Below, in pieces: positions 11,501 to 23,275 of a DNA stretch of 64,000 bases. The stretch is from contig NC_088305.1 in NCBI RefSeq assembly GCF_032854445.1, forward strand, positions 11,579,717 to 11,643,716, read 5' to 3'. Both the position numbers and the translations under genes were made by a program. The number at the start of each line of letters is the position of its first letter. The first letter of the stretch is position 1. This stretch comes from Liolophura sinensis. Lineage: Eukaryota; Mollusca; Polyplacophora; Chitonida; Chitonidae. The notes under the pieces were generated by a model. It saw only the letters and a program-made list of their open reading frames with translations. It was not told the DNA's origin and did no database searches.

Positions 11501-14500
11501 GAGCCAACTCACAGGTGAACAGAACAGTAGTCAGTTTGTCTTATCTGGACACAGGCAGTTGGCCGTCACACCTGTACCCGCCAGCTGACCAGCCAACTCA
11601 CACGCAAACAGAACAGTAGTCAGTTTGTCTTACCTGGGCACAGGCAGTTGACAGTGACACCTGTACCCTCCAGCTGACAAGCCAACTCACAGGTGAACAG
11701 AACAGTAGTCAGTTTATCTTACCTGGACAAAGAAAGTTGGCCGTCACACCTGTACTCTCCAGCTGACAAGCCAACTCACAAGTAAACAGGACATTAGTCA
11801 TTTTCTCTTACCTGGACAATGACAGTTGACAATGACACCTGTACCCTCCAGCTGACAAGACAACTCACAGGTGAACAGAACAGTAGTCAGTTTGTCTTAC
11901 CTGGACACAGACAGTTGACAGTGACACCTTTACCCTCCAGCTGACGATCCAACTCACAGGTGAACAGTAGTCAGTTTGTCTTACCTGGACACAGACAGTT
12001 GACAGTGACACCTGTACCCTCCAGGTGACGAGTCAACTCACAGGTGAACAGAACAGTTGTCAGTTTGTCTTACCTGGACACAGATAGTTCACAGTGACAC
12101 CTGTACCCTCCAGCTGACGAGTCAACTCACAGGTGAACAGAACAGTAGTCAGTTTGTCTTACCTGGACACAGACAGTTGGCCGTCACACCTGTACCCTCC
12201 AGCTGACAAGCCAACTCACAAGTAAACAGGACATTAGTCATTTTCTCTTACCTGGACAAAGACAGTTGACAATGACACCTGTACGTTCCAGCTGACAAGA
12301 CAACTCACAGGTGAACAGAACAGTAGTCAGTTTGTCTTACCTGGACACAGACAGTTGACAGTGACACCTGTACCCTCCAGCTGACGAGTCAACTCACAGG
12401 TGAACAGAACAGTAGTCAGTTTGTCTTACCTGGACACAGGCAGTTGACAGTGACACCTGTACCCTCCAGCTGAAGAGTCAACTCACAGGTGAACAGAACA
12501 GTAGTCAGTTTGACTTACCTGGACTCAGACAGTTGACAGTGACACCTGTACCCTCCAGCTGAAAAGTCAACTCACAGGTAAAAAGAACAGTAGTCAGTTT
12601 GTCTTACCTGGACACAGGCAGTTGACAATGACACCTGTACCCTCCAGCTGATGAGTCAACTCACAGGTAAACAGAACAGTAGTCAGTTTGTCTTACCTGG
12701 ACACAGACAGTTGGCCGTCACACCTGTACCTTCCAGCTGACGAGCCAACTCACAGGTGAACAGAACAGTAGTCAGTTTGTCTTACCTGGAAATAGACAGT
12801 TGACAGTGACACCTGTACCCTCCAGCCGACAAGCCAACTCACAGGTGAACAGAACAGTAGTCAGTTTGTCTTACCTGGACAAAGACAGTTGGCCGTCACA
12901 CCTGTACCTTCCAGATGACAAGCCAACTCACAAGTAAACAGGACAGTAGTCATTTTCTCTTACCTGGACACAGACAGTTGATAGTGACACCTGTACCCTC
13001 CAGCTGACGAGTCAACTCACAAGTAAACAGAACAGTAGTCATTTTCTCTTACCTGGACAAAGACAGTTGACAGTGAGACCTGTACCCTCCAGCTGACGAG
13101 CTAGCTCGTAGGTAAATAGAATATTAGCCAACTTGGAGTCCTTGTAAGCTTGGCCACCATTATAAGTGCCTTCTTCATCAAGCATCAAGTTGTCAAGGGA
13201 CATGGGACGCAATTCTAATGCAAAAAAAGCAGAAGAAGATTAATCTGATTTGTGTGATTCGTGCTTTAGCATTAAGGCATCCACAATGTACTTCAAAAAT
13301 AAAGTTTTGAGAACTTTTGTCATAAATTTTTATGCTATAATTTATACATATATTGTTACACTGTAAAAACTAGTTTGAAAAACATTCTTGCTGAAACTTT
13401 TAAAAGTTTCCATATTCAAAATTTTGGGAATGTGGCCCCTTCTCCTTTTCATATTTGTTCACAATAAACCAGAACTAATAACTTTGACACCAGGGTCTGT
13501 ACAAGCCATGTGTGGGGGATTCAATGCCATCAAGTTGATATCACAGGTGCATAAACAAAGATATTTGTGTAAAAACATTTGAGTCAAAGTTTTTGTCACA
13601 ACCCTGGATGAAATGTATTAAATCTGTCTGTGTTTAATGTATGTTTGAAGGGAGTCTAAATGGAATCAGTGAGGGAGGGAAGGATGGGGAGGGGGTGTGA
13701 AAGGGGGGGGGGGGGGGTGTTAGGGGGGGGGGGGGTATTAAGCAGTTCCTGCATTTCCACTGAAGTTCACCGATAACAAAATTACTGACAATATTCAACC
13801 ACTTACAGAAAATATGCATAAAAAAGATTAGTTGATTTATGGATTTAAAAAATGCCTCCAACAGGAAAACAAGATTTCCATTTCTTTGGCATAACTATCT
13901 ATTTCCCTTAAAATCAATATCCTTGTTTTAGACTTCCTTTTCATGTCTCACACTCTTTTCTGATTTGCTCACGGTTGGGTGCTATAACTGAAAAATTGTC
14001 TTCATTTCACAGAGGACAGATCTGTTGTAACAGTTACCAACCCTTCCTCCCCGATCCCTTCATCTTGATATCATGCAGGCCGGAGGTGACAACCACAATT
14101 CTGATGTCCTGTGTCTCCTTCGCTCGATCCTTCAGTGCTGGTAACAGGAGGTTGGTCAACAAGAAATGACCTGAAAGATTGAAAGACAAAGATTGGTTGA
14201 GTTTGTTCTGTGTCTGATTGGCTCACTCCTTAAAGCTGGTAACAGCTGACTGGCCAACAACCAATGACCTGAAATTACTAGACATAGATTAGTTGAGTTA
14301 GAAATAAAATCAAATAAAATAAACAACTGGATTAACTTATGTCGTTGCTTCTCACTGTCATAAAAAAAGAAGTACATGTAATATGGTTCTCAAAATCTTT
14401 TGGTTAACGAGAGGAAATGCGTGTATATACATGGCCACGGGGTAAAAACACAACAAAACAAAACAGAACACTTCTTGGGTTTACCTAAATGATTTGTTCC

Positions 14501-15887
14501 CATTGTCATCTCAAAGTTGTCCTTTGTCACATGACGCTCCGTGTCGGCAAAGTCCTTGGAGAGGCCAGCATTGTTGATGAGGATATCCAGAGGTTTGCCA
14601 GACGCCAGGAATTTTTCCACAAACCCTCTGATAGAGGACATGTCAGCGAGGTCAAGCTGGAATACAGCCAATCAGTGTCCAGTCATATCACGCTCGTGCC
14701 CTTAGAGAGCTACTCCCAACTTTACAATCCTTTATATTGCTGTATAAAGCCAAGCAAACATTCGAAATATGTTTGTTGGTGGTAATCCCTCTGACAAACC
14801 AAAAATTCCAGTTTTTATCACGTTATTCATGGAATATTTCTTTCCTTTTTGTTTCTTTTTTTTATTTGCTCAAAGTTACTTTATTTAGAATCTCTCTTTT
14901 TCATTAGGGGGGCAAAATGTTTTTTTCGTTTCTCGTGTCACATGGGATTCGTACTGATATTTGTTGCCTGTCCTTCCAGAATTTTATCTGTGCCAGTTCA
15001 ACATTTTTATTAAATACCAGTTTATTGTGCAATTACTGAAAATCTCCCCCATAACTGCACATTAACGCTGAAGAAATGGTATCTGTATGGTCCGTATTTG
15101 TACTGTTACTTTGCAATAAATAAGGACCCTGTTTTCAATAAACAATTTGTTTATTTTTTATACTTACGATCAGAAGGTTACGACTTGCAGGTTTACATGG
15201 ATACTCTAAGTTATTATTTTCCTTAATTCTGGCTAATGGAGAAGATATAGATTTTAAAGAAATTAACATTGAGAAAAATATAAATGATTTATCAAAATCC
15301 CCCCCCCCCCCCCCCAAAAAAAAAAAAAACTTTAGGCCACCTTTATTTGGAGGGCCAGTTGGATTAAGCCCTAGGAACATATTTTTAGATGGTGAACCAA
15401 ATATGACAGCATGTCAGGTTTGTGCAATGGGAGAAGGTTAGATTTACTGAGATTGAGAGTGATTATGGTGAATATAGAAAGAGTAACAGTGTTGTGATGT
15501 CAGAGTACCTTAATTGCCACTGACAGTATACTCCACACAGCTCAATACAATTCAAAAATTTGAATTTAAAAAAAAATCCCAAAAGTAAGTATTTAGTAGA
15601 CATAATTTTAGAGTGGTTTCATTGGTTATTTCTCCTGATGTTCATTTTCAATTTCACACTGTCTTTTCCTTTAATGAAAAGAGCATTTCAATCGTGTGTA
15701 CCTGCATAAATGTAGCCTTGGCTTCAGGAAATTCTTTGATTATTTTCGCCACCGCGTCATTGCCATTCTTCTCTGAGCGACAGGCCAGTATAACATCATA
15801 CTGTTCAGCACACAGTAACTGGCTGACTGCAAACCCCAGTCCACTATTGGCACCCGTGACGATCACCACTTTTTCCTTGCCTGACAT
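8595..15887 (-). CDS. Short-chain dehydrogenase/reductase, retinol dehydrogenase 11-14-like
   Basis: An NAD(P)-dependent oxidoreductase of the classical SDR fold, closest in layout to the retinol dehydrogenase 11-14 group. Substrate cannot be told from sequence. Five coding exons: 15887-15702, 14656-14485, 14170-14042, 13214-13053 and 8830-8595. Phases agree at every join and give 294 residues plus stop, a normal family length. Visible motifs are the cofactor loop TGANSGLG (11-18), NNAG (90-93), the helix Asn (117), the active-site Ser in VVTSG (149) and YKDSK (Tyr186, Lys190). The last exon continues the post-PG loop [15 protein letters not shown]. The ATG lies just inside an exon whose acceptor is at 15901-15902, so a 5' non-coding exon is expected upstream. 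The exon 3 donor (GTTGGT) is weak. The last intron is 4.2 kb and mostly an 89-bp array copied from exon 4. The gene is head to head with UNG. Confidence 0.93.
8945..9208 (-). mobile_element. SINE family 1, full length, in dehydrogenase intron 4
   Basis: All three segments are present, the head ending at 9208 with GAGCCACAGAGGCCC on the plus strand. It lies between the last exon and the 89-bp array. Confidence 0.85.
9272..9395 (+). mobile_element. SINE family 1, 5'-truncated
   Basis: Central domain and 3' end only, ending AAACACCAAATCAAATTCAA. It abuts the start of the 89-bp array. Confidence 0.7.
9430..13052 (-). repeat. 89-bp minisatellite made of an exon end plus its 5' splice site
   Basis: About 40 head-to-tail units; donor landmarks fall at 9538, 9622, 9711, 9800 and so on, giving a period of 89 bp with some shortened units. 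On the minus strand a unit is 70 nt homologous to the 3' end of dehydrogenase exon 4 (frame ...[18 protein letters not shown], equivalent to residues 194-217). It then has CCAG, a GTAAGA donor and 19 nt homologous to the start of intron 4. The true exon (13053-13214) is continuous with the array. Units lack the catalytic YxxxK segment, and 89 is not a multiple of three, so they are not substitute exons. Most keep the donor; a few carry changes (about 9625, 11188, 11544). Confidence 0.93.
13700..13738. repeat. Poly-G tract
   Basis: G-runs of 10-13 bases interrupted by TGTTA. It lies in dehydrogenase intron 3 and is low-complexity. Confidence 0.9.
15299..15330. repeat. Poly-C/poly-A junction
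   Basis: A run of about 16 C bases followed by about 14 A bases, in dehydrogenase intron 1. Confidence 0.9.
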
Positions 15888-15974
15888 TTTTCAGGCTCTT
15901 CTGCAAATAAAAAAAGAAAAAAAAAGAAAGAAAACAGTACACTAAAAAATTAAGAATTAAATCAATTTAACCAC

Positions 15975-15976
<2 letters not shown>

Positions 15977-16004
<28 letters not shown>
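15977..16004. repeat. (AAT)n microsatellite
   Basis: About nine AAT triplets just upstream of the dehydrogenase coding start. Confidence 0.9.
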
Positions 16005-16005
<1 letters not shown>

Positions 16006-16417
16006 CAAACCTAACATACAAAAATGTATATCAAGAACAACACAGTCAAGAACGGACGGGAGGTTCAAATCATCAAGGTATTATTCCACCCAATTATAAC
16101 GTTGTATAACAGATAGGCCTAGATATTGACATCGACTTGTGACTCGATTACTTTGAGGTGTCCAGTTTTCGATGCAAGTTACGGTAATGCAGGGATGTAA
16201 CTTGTCAAGTTCTCAACAAACAATGCATTGTCACCGCGAACAAAAAGTAGAAAGACAATAACTATGAAAAACACCAGTTGGAGCATACTTGCAACGACGG
16301 AAGCAAAATGGAAAAACGAGACACACCTGTGTTAGTCTTCCTTTATGCCGTTGTGCATGGAAAGCGTCGTCTGTTTCGGGCAAAATGGGAGTTCGTGATG
16401 AGCTGAATACCGAAATA

Positions 16418-16425
16418 TGACGTCA
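16418..16425. promoter_or_regulatory. CRE/ATF-type site TGACGTCA
   Basis: A perfect 8-bp palindrome matching the cAMP-response element consensus, inside the divergent promoter region. Binding is inferred from the motif and position only. Confidence 0.45.
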
Positions 16426-16960
16426 CACATTTTTTGCCATGTCTGGAAGAAGATGCGATTAAAGAAATTTGCAACAACAGGATTCGACTAAACTTATGTC
16501 ACCCGCCATGTCATTGAAATTTGTTTCTAAATTTCCAGTAATTTTAATTTGCTAGCAAGATGTGTCGAATATGGGCCCATTTCAACTCGAGATTACCCAT
16601 TTCACTTTATTTATATCGCCACACCCGGGTAAAAATTTAAACTGTCTTATTAATGAAACGTTTTAAATACCTTTGTTGGTTTGTATCACCTATCGCTGTG
16701 ACTACCTCGGAAATATTTGTAAGTCGTTTAGTCTGGTTAATCAGTATTTAAATATCGAATTCATTTTTTATGTGTCACTCGACTAGCTGGTTTGTTTACA
16801 TCCAGTGACAGCTTCCGGTTTAATTTGACAGGCTGGTGGTGTGTTGTTGTTGTCACGAGCTGTCGTTCTCAAATATTTTGATCGTACATGTCCTGTCTGC
16901 AGCTTTCATTGACAGTGTGACGCTAAATCTTCGCTCCTTTGTGTCAAACAGCACCACGTC

Positions 16961-19900
16961 ATGCCTAAAAGAAAATCCACTGGAAATACACCAGAAAGCC
17001 CGAAGAAAATTCGGTTTTCAGAAGATTCTAAGTTCCAAAAACCGACGAAAGACAAGCCAAAATCAGGTGCGCAAGGTGGATCAACTCACTGTCCGGTGTC
17101 ACACTGGTCATTACGGCCCCAGGATCGGGGAGCTAATTAGACTTATGTTCAACTTAACGTTCACTTCAGAAACAGTTTACTGCTTTAATATTGTGACTTA
17201 ACTTAATTATTTTATTTAAACACTTAAGAGTTGTCTCAGATTTTCATGATAAAATTCAGTATTAGTGTTTATACGTTCAATTACAATTTCAGGACTAGTA
17301 GTGTTAACCATAAATTAACACTTAATCTGACATATTTCTAGTTCAACAGATATTTGATCCTATAGATTCATGCACTACTGGCCCTAAATACTTTCAGCAA
17401 TGATTCAACTGTAACACTTGCTACATAATTATTATGGTGCCTTTTGTAAGCCAAAATGATCTTTTTATGCGATTCTTGATTTCATCAGTCTTCCAGTCAA
17501 CAAAGTCATGTCCATGTATTTACTTTAATAGCATTCATGTTCAGATCAAAAACTTTCGCATGGCAAAGGGGGTTAGCACGCCATCAAGGCACAATGTGGC
17601 CAAGGGGATTAGCACGCCATCAAGGCACAATGACCCAGGAGCCTCCCACCAGTACCAGTCACTTGAGTTTCAAGTGACTTGTACTGTCTTGTGCTGGCTT
17701 CCTCTCCAGCTGTACGTGGGAAGGTCTGCAGCAGTTAACCTGCAGATGGTTGTGGGTTTTCGCCGGGCTCTACCCAGTTTCCTCCAACTGTAATGGTATA
17801 AGTGAAACATTCTTGAGTAGGGCATAAAACACCAATCAAATAAATAAATAAATGAAAAGTTCTACAGCTCCCTATAAAACATTTCCAGAAAAATTGCTGC
17901 ATTGAAAAAAGATGAACTTCAGGGGAGGTAACCATTACAATTAAATATACTTACACTGCAAAAATTCCAGAACAAGTGTTGGGACTACAGTCTCTGTCAG
18001 TTGATGGCTTGATCCTAACAATATTTCAAAGCAAAATGGAGTACAGCACATTCTGCCATGACATCCTGACTAACAGTTCAGAATACCAGTACATTTCAAT
18101 GTGCAGATTTACAGCTAATTTACAGCTTTCATGGAAAAATAAGTTTATTTAATAAATTATTCTCCCAGCCTACATGAGCGTCTGCATGCAGATTAAGGGG
18201 AGACAATCTGTCTGTCACAGAGCAGTTTCACTGTCACTTTGTTGTACATCAAGAAAATTATTTCCCACAGTGGAAAAGGTACCATGTAAAAGTAAAAAAT
18301 AACAGTAAACTCCATGATTTAATATGTATCGAATATAAGGAAAAGGCTAGGAAAATTTTTTTGTTTTGTTTCTGCATTAACTTAATGACATTTTGAAAAA
18401 TGTCAAATACCAGGAGGAAGACAGTTCACCAACTGTACTTTAAAATGGCATAGTTGTATGCTGAAGTATTGAATGCCACTTTAAAATGGCATAAAGCTAA
18501 TGATGAAACCAAAATATTGAATATTGTGATATTATAAAATTATAAATGTCAGCATATAATGTAGTCCAACTGATTTTCTCTGTATGAAAAACCTTCAGCC
18601 AAAGAGTTTTTTTTATCTTCATGAAAAGCTCCAAAGCCAAGATATTTACATTTTACTTATGGATCTTTCTACTTTAGCTCTTTCTCAGGTCGTAAGTGGG
18701 AAGGTCTGGCAACAACCTGCGGATGGTCATGGGTTTTCCCCAGGCTGTGCCTGGTTTCCTCCCACCATAATGCTGGCAGCCATCGTATAAGCGAAACATT
18801 CTTGACTATGGCGTAAAACACTATTCAAATAAATAAATAAATACTTTAGCTCCTCTTTGTGATTTATCAGGTGCAGCTGAGAGGGATCTACATCTGTCAG
18901 ATCTGATACATGAACCATCCTGGAACGAGGCTTTAAATGAGGAGCTACAGGCACCGTACTTCAAAGAGCTTGAGAAAAAACTAGCCGCTGACTATGAAGC
19001 GGGAAAAAAAATTTTTCCACCACAGAAGTTGATTTTCAATGCATTCAACACAACACCACTTGATAAGGTTTGACGATGCTTTACTTGGATAACCACAATG
19101 GGCATGTAATTCACATGTGATTAGTTTTTGTGGACTTTGCAAAAACAACATTAGCAATTGAAAAGCCAAGCTCAAATGTAATGATGATAAGATGACATAT
19201 ATAGCCTGTATGACAGATATCAAAGTTTGACAGCTTTTATCATTATTATGATATAAAACTAAATGTGATATTTGGTCTTTAAAAAATAAACTAAAAGAAA
19301 TATTTAGTCTTATTGATTTATTTAGTATTTGTTTTGTGTTTAACACTGCACTCAAGAATATTCCATTTATACAACAACAGACAGCATTATGGTGGGAGAA
19401 AATGGTGCAGAATCTGGGCGAAACCTACAACCATCCGCAGGTTGCTGGCAGACCTTTAGTATTAAAGAGATATGCTGAGCACAAACCCATATCCCCCAGA
19501 ATTATTTGTTGTCTAATAAGTTATCTCCCCTTTAATACTTACAAGGGTCCAGTTATTTATGGTTTTAAGGATGAATTGCACTTTGATCTCTTTATCAACT
19601 TTAGTGGGAGATCTTTCCTTTCTTTTTTCCGGCAGGTAAAGGTGGTTATTCTTGGTCAGGATCCGTACCATGATGACGAACAGGTGAGTCAGCTTTCTGA
19701 TTGGATACGAAGAAACGTAAAATTTTGAAAACATTTTCAGTGAATTGTCAACATGCAGTGTCATTGGTAAACCAATTTAGTTGTGCAGCATGAGAGGTGA
19801 TGGACAAGATAATTGGAAATTGCCTTTTTATATAAGAAAAGGTTTGAGGAAATAGGGTATCTCCGGTTTCCTCTAAACCATGAAACTGGCCATGAAAATT

Positions 19901-20823
19901 CCTGTGTATGTGGTTAAACAGCAATGCAGTAACAACAATTTTAGTCAATTATGAACCTAAAAAAGTGCACAAATGCGGCCATGTAGCAAAATTTAGTACT
20001 AATTTAACCCTTGTTCACCCCTTCCTAGGCTCATGGCTTGTCCTTCTCAGTGCCTCGAGGAGTTCGCGTCCCTCCATCTTTGAAAAACATCTACAAAGAG
20101 TTGGCCACAGACGTGCCTGGGTTTAAGGACCCCAGCCATGGCTGTCTGCTAGAGTGGGCAGAGCGTGGAGTGATGCTACTGAACGCAACTCTCACAGTAG
20201 AGTAAGTAGAGATGTATACTTCTGGACTTTTGTATCACAAAGTTGAAATTTAGCTGTTTAACGAAGACAGTTAATTACAAATGTATGTGCATAATGTAGT
20301 AACGTTTTTAATATCCAAATACAGACGACAAGAATTGGATCCCATTCTTTAACGAATTAATTTTTCATGAATCTAATGGATTTGTCTAGATGAAGGTGAC
20401 CCTTAACCTATAGGCTCACCTGTTCAAAGCAAATTCCCCATTATCAGAGTACATTACAACAAACACTTCTCATTATCAGTGTATATTTCAATGTTTGTTG
20501 TTGTTCACTGTTTAGTGTACGTGTATACATGTATTTCTCACAGAGCCCACCAACCAAACTCTCATGCCAAATATGGCTGGCAGAAGTTTACCGACAAGGT
20601 CATCAAGGTTATCAGCGACTCCTGTGACGGAGTTGTCTTTATCCTTTGGGGAGGCTTTGCTCAGAAGAAGGACAAACTGATCAATGGCAACAAACATACG
20701 ATCATCAAGGCCGCTCATCCGTCCCCTCTGTCGGTCACAAAGTTTCTTGGATGTAAGTGTTTCTCTAAGGCCAATGCCGAGCTCGCAAAGAGAGGGAAAT
20801 CCCCAGTGGACTGGACCTTGTAA
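16961..20823 (+). CDS. UNG: Uracil-DNA glycosylase (family 1, UNG)
   Basis: Removes uracil from DNA by cleaving the N-glycosidic bond, starting base-excision repair. Exons: 16961-17066, 18871-19067, 19636-19683, 20029-20201 and 20544-20823. All phases fit and give 267 residues. The water-activating loop GQDPYH is at 108-113 (Asp110), LLNATLTV is at 167-174, and the leucine-loop motif HPSPLS is at 233-238 with catalytic His233. The C-terminus reads SPVDWTL. The start MPKRKSTGN is followed by KKIRF, a short basic stretch typical of a nuclear form. No PCNA-binding box or mitochondrial leader is visible, so an alternative upstream first exon is possible. Intron 1 carries two SINEs, one ending only 18 nt before exon 2. 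The last exon and 2 kb downstream are duplicated at 30.2-33.6 kb. Confidence 0.96.
17562..17850 (+). mobile_element. SINE family 1 in UNG intron 1, head partly duplicated
   Basis: The segment GGGGTTAGCACGCCATCAAGGC-like occurs twice (about 17569 and 17605) before the body. The rest runs to AAACACCAATC and an AATAAATA tail. Confidence 0.75.
18681..18841 (+). mobile_element. 5'-truncated SINE family 1 next to the UNG exon 2 acceptor
   Basis: Flanked by an 11-bp target-site duplication, TACTTTAGCTC at 18670-18680 and 18842-18852. The insertion lies inside the pyrimidine-rich region feeding the acceptor at 18869-18870. Confidence 0.85.
19322..19464 (-). mobile_element. SINE family 1 fragment in UNG intron 2
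   Basis: 3' end and central domain on the minus strand, without a recognisable head. Confidence 0.65.
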
Positions 20824-23030
20824 TTGTCTCATTAATAGTTTAACACAACATTTTCTACTTTTTGCAGAAAATGAGGTGAAACATACTCTGTTCAGGGCAC
20901 TTTGGAAAATGTGTCAAAAGCAGATATGTTCAGTACACTTGCCTAGATTTGGCGTGCGTTGTTTAGTTGTTTACTCTGCTTGGGAGATAAAGTGGTCATT
21001 TCTACATTAGAATAGTTACTTTTTGATTTTGACTGATGCTTTTCTTGGAGCATCTTTCTGTTGTAATACATACACCTGTATGATCTTACATAGTGTAATG
21101 TTTGACATGTATACATGTACTTGAATAGGCAGCGATACTTTAACTCTCAGACAATTCTGTTAGAACAAAGAAAAAAAAACAAATTTAGACATATTTATTT
21201 TGTTTTGATATTATCACTTTTAGAGTTTTAGTCAAAGTCTTATTAAAATGTCAATGTTGGTATTTTTGATACACTTTTGAATTTCAGAAAGCAGTAATAC
21301 AAGTTTGGCATTGAGAATTAGCAACAAAAAAATGCAACTTTCCATACAGTTTTTTAATTTTGATGTACATGAAGCTCTGACCACAGTTAAAGCAGTCATT
21401 ATCATTTTTGATATGCTTTTTCTTTTAGATATATACTTGTAACTGTATTACCAAAAAACAACAACAACAACGTATGTCACATATCACTGTTTGAACTCTG
21501 TCGCACTTCCATCACATTTTAACTGGTTGTACTCAACTAATTATAGCGTATTTCTAGCTGAGAAGAAATGATCACCACAGTGTTTGTTCCCATGGGTATA
21601 TAATACATAGGGTAAGAGAGGGGATAATATAGTTTTTTGTCAACTGAACTCAACAATGGGGACAATATAGGTAGATTTGCCTCATGTTTTTTGGTTCCAT
21701 GCCGTGGAATATTTTCTTATTGACTTGTCAGTGAAGCGCCTCCGAAAGTAATTCTTAGCGTATATCTTGCTTCGAGCTTAGCTTAAAAAGTACGGCATGT
21801 TTTGAGCGGAGGCTTTGCGCACATGCGGAGCACAACAGGGATGCCGGGATTTGCGTATTAAATACCGTAAATTACAAAAATTCATGACTCAGTGCATTCT
21901 GTGTGAGAAACAGTGTTGAGCAAAATATTAGCGCTGGTATCTCAAAAAGAACTGCATGTATTGACCTGAAAGATCCATCAGTGATTTTCTGAGTGCATAT
22001 TAATTACCGTAAATTACCAAATTTACACCTTTACTACTTTATGTGTTGAGCAGAAGTTGGGCATTCATGTGTCTTGACCTCTTTGGCAGACTCAGTATCA
22101 AATCTAAGGGGTGAAACTTGGCAGATGTGTTGAGGAATATATGTACATGTTTGTGAGGTGATGTTTGTTTTGTGCTGTGGTATTTCAGTTAGCGGGCAAC
22201 TCTAAATATCTGTATGTCAGCGTTTGAACCATCCTGCTATAAGGGCACACTGTTCAGATATGATAAAAATTATAGCTGACAGCTGGTGTTGAAGTGGAGA
22301 AAAGAAAGGCATAAGCTTTAACCTGACACATTGTCAGTATCTGTGATCTTAAGACCCCAGACCTTTTACAGATTGTACGTGACGTGATTTGCTGATGCTG
22401 ATAGGGATTTTCTTTTTGTTTTTTTGTTTTTTTTAACAACATTCCAATGTGTGAAAAAAATGTTGAGATAATATATTTATGGTTTTATTATTTTGGTACA
22501 AAAATGGTTACCTGAGGACTGTCATAATCCACACCAAAGATGTAGACGTTTGCCAAATATTTCAACTCACAATAGCATTTTCTCCCCTTTATCTTTGGGA
22601 TATTGTGGGCTTAATTTGCAGTTTTGCTTTGTTGTCGATAATCATGGTGAGCTTTACCCCTGATTGCTGTTGTTCTGTTATATTTTGTTGACAACTAAAT
22701 TCTGTATTGTTGAGAAAGTAAAACGTGGTAAAAAAGTATTTTCTTGAGAAACTAATGCTTGGTCTGTTGTATTTCTTTGAGAATGTAGCACTGGGTGAGA
22801 AACACCTTGTTGAGAACATTGCCATCATCATACATTGCCCTCCCACTATAATGCTGGCTGCTGTCAAATATGTGAAATTTTGTTGATTTCAGCGTAAAAC
22901 ACCAATAATAAATAAATAAACATACGTGGCTAGTTACAATTTTTGAGAATGTAAAACTTGATAAAAATATTTTCTTGAGAACACAATACTTGGTCAGTTA
23001 TATTTTCTTGACAATGTTAAACTTGGTAAG
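20430..23030 (+). repeat. Source copy of a segmental duplication (UNG exon 5 and downstream)
   Basis: Aligns in direct orientation with 30215-33600 over exon 5, its 3' flank (20824-21600) and the stretch at 22370-23020. Spacing differs because of deletions and a transposon in the other copy. Confidence 0.8.
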
Positions 23031-23275
23031 AAATATTTTCTTGAGCATTTAAAACTTGGTGAGAAATATTTTCTTGAGCATTTAAAACTTGGCCAGTTAT
23101 GTCTTGTTGACAGTGTAAAACTTGGTAAGAAATATTTTGCTGAGAACATAATACCTGGCCAGTTATGTTTTGTTGAGAGTGTAAAACTCGGTAAGAAATA
23201 TTTTATTGAGAAAATAAAACTTGGAAAGAAATATTTTGTAAAGTAAGTCATACTCAGTGAGAAATATTTAATTTA
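22715..23275. repeat. Short interspersed tandem repeats, 30-40 bp
   Basis: Repeats of a unit like AACTTGGTAAGAAATATTTT followed by CTTGAG and variable bases, about a dozen imperfect copies, interrupted by a SINE tail at 22833-22920. A shorter version occurs at 33400-33600. Confidence 0.7.
22833..22920 (+). mobile_element. SINE family 1, 3' end only
   Basis: CCCTCCCACTATAATGCTGG through AAACACCAATAATAAATAAA. Confidence 0.65.

Larger units (their letters stand above)
15903..16960. promoter_or_regulatory. Shared head-to-head promoter region of the dehydrogenase and UNG
   Basis: The two coding starts face away from each other across about 1.07 kb. A pyrimidine-rich acceptor at 15901-15930 (minus strand) implies a non-coding dehydrogenase exon further up. 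A possible donor for it is ACACAG|GTGTGT near 16325. Transcription probably starts for both genes between about 16300 and 16950. I see no clear TATA box. Confidence 0.55.

Noticed and set aside
9430-13052. Array units as mutually exclusive exons, Dscam style
   Set aside because: Units begin after the catalytic YxxxK segment, have no phase-compatible acceptor, and 89 nt is not a multiple of three, so swapping one in would not make a working enzyme.
13634-13861. Proline-rich minus-strand open frame
   Set aside because: Created by the poly-G tract within dehydrogenase intron 3.
16836-17201. A 121-codon open frame across the UNG start
   Set aside because: It is out of frame with the MPKRKSTGN exon, which joins in phase to the rest of UNG. 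It has no motif of its own.
20512-20832. A 106-codon minus-strand open frame
   Set aside because: Antisense shadow of UNG exon 5.
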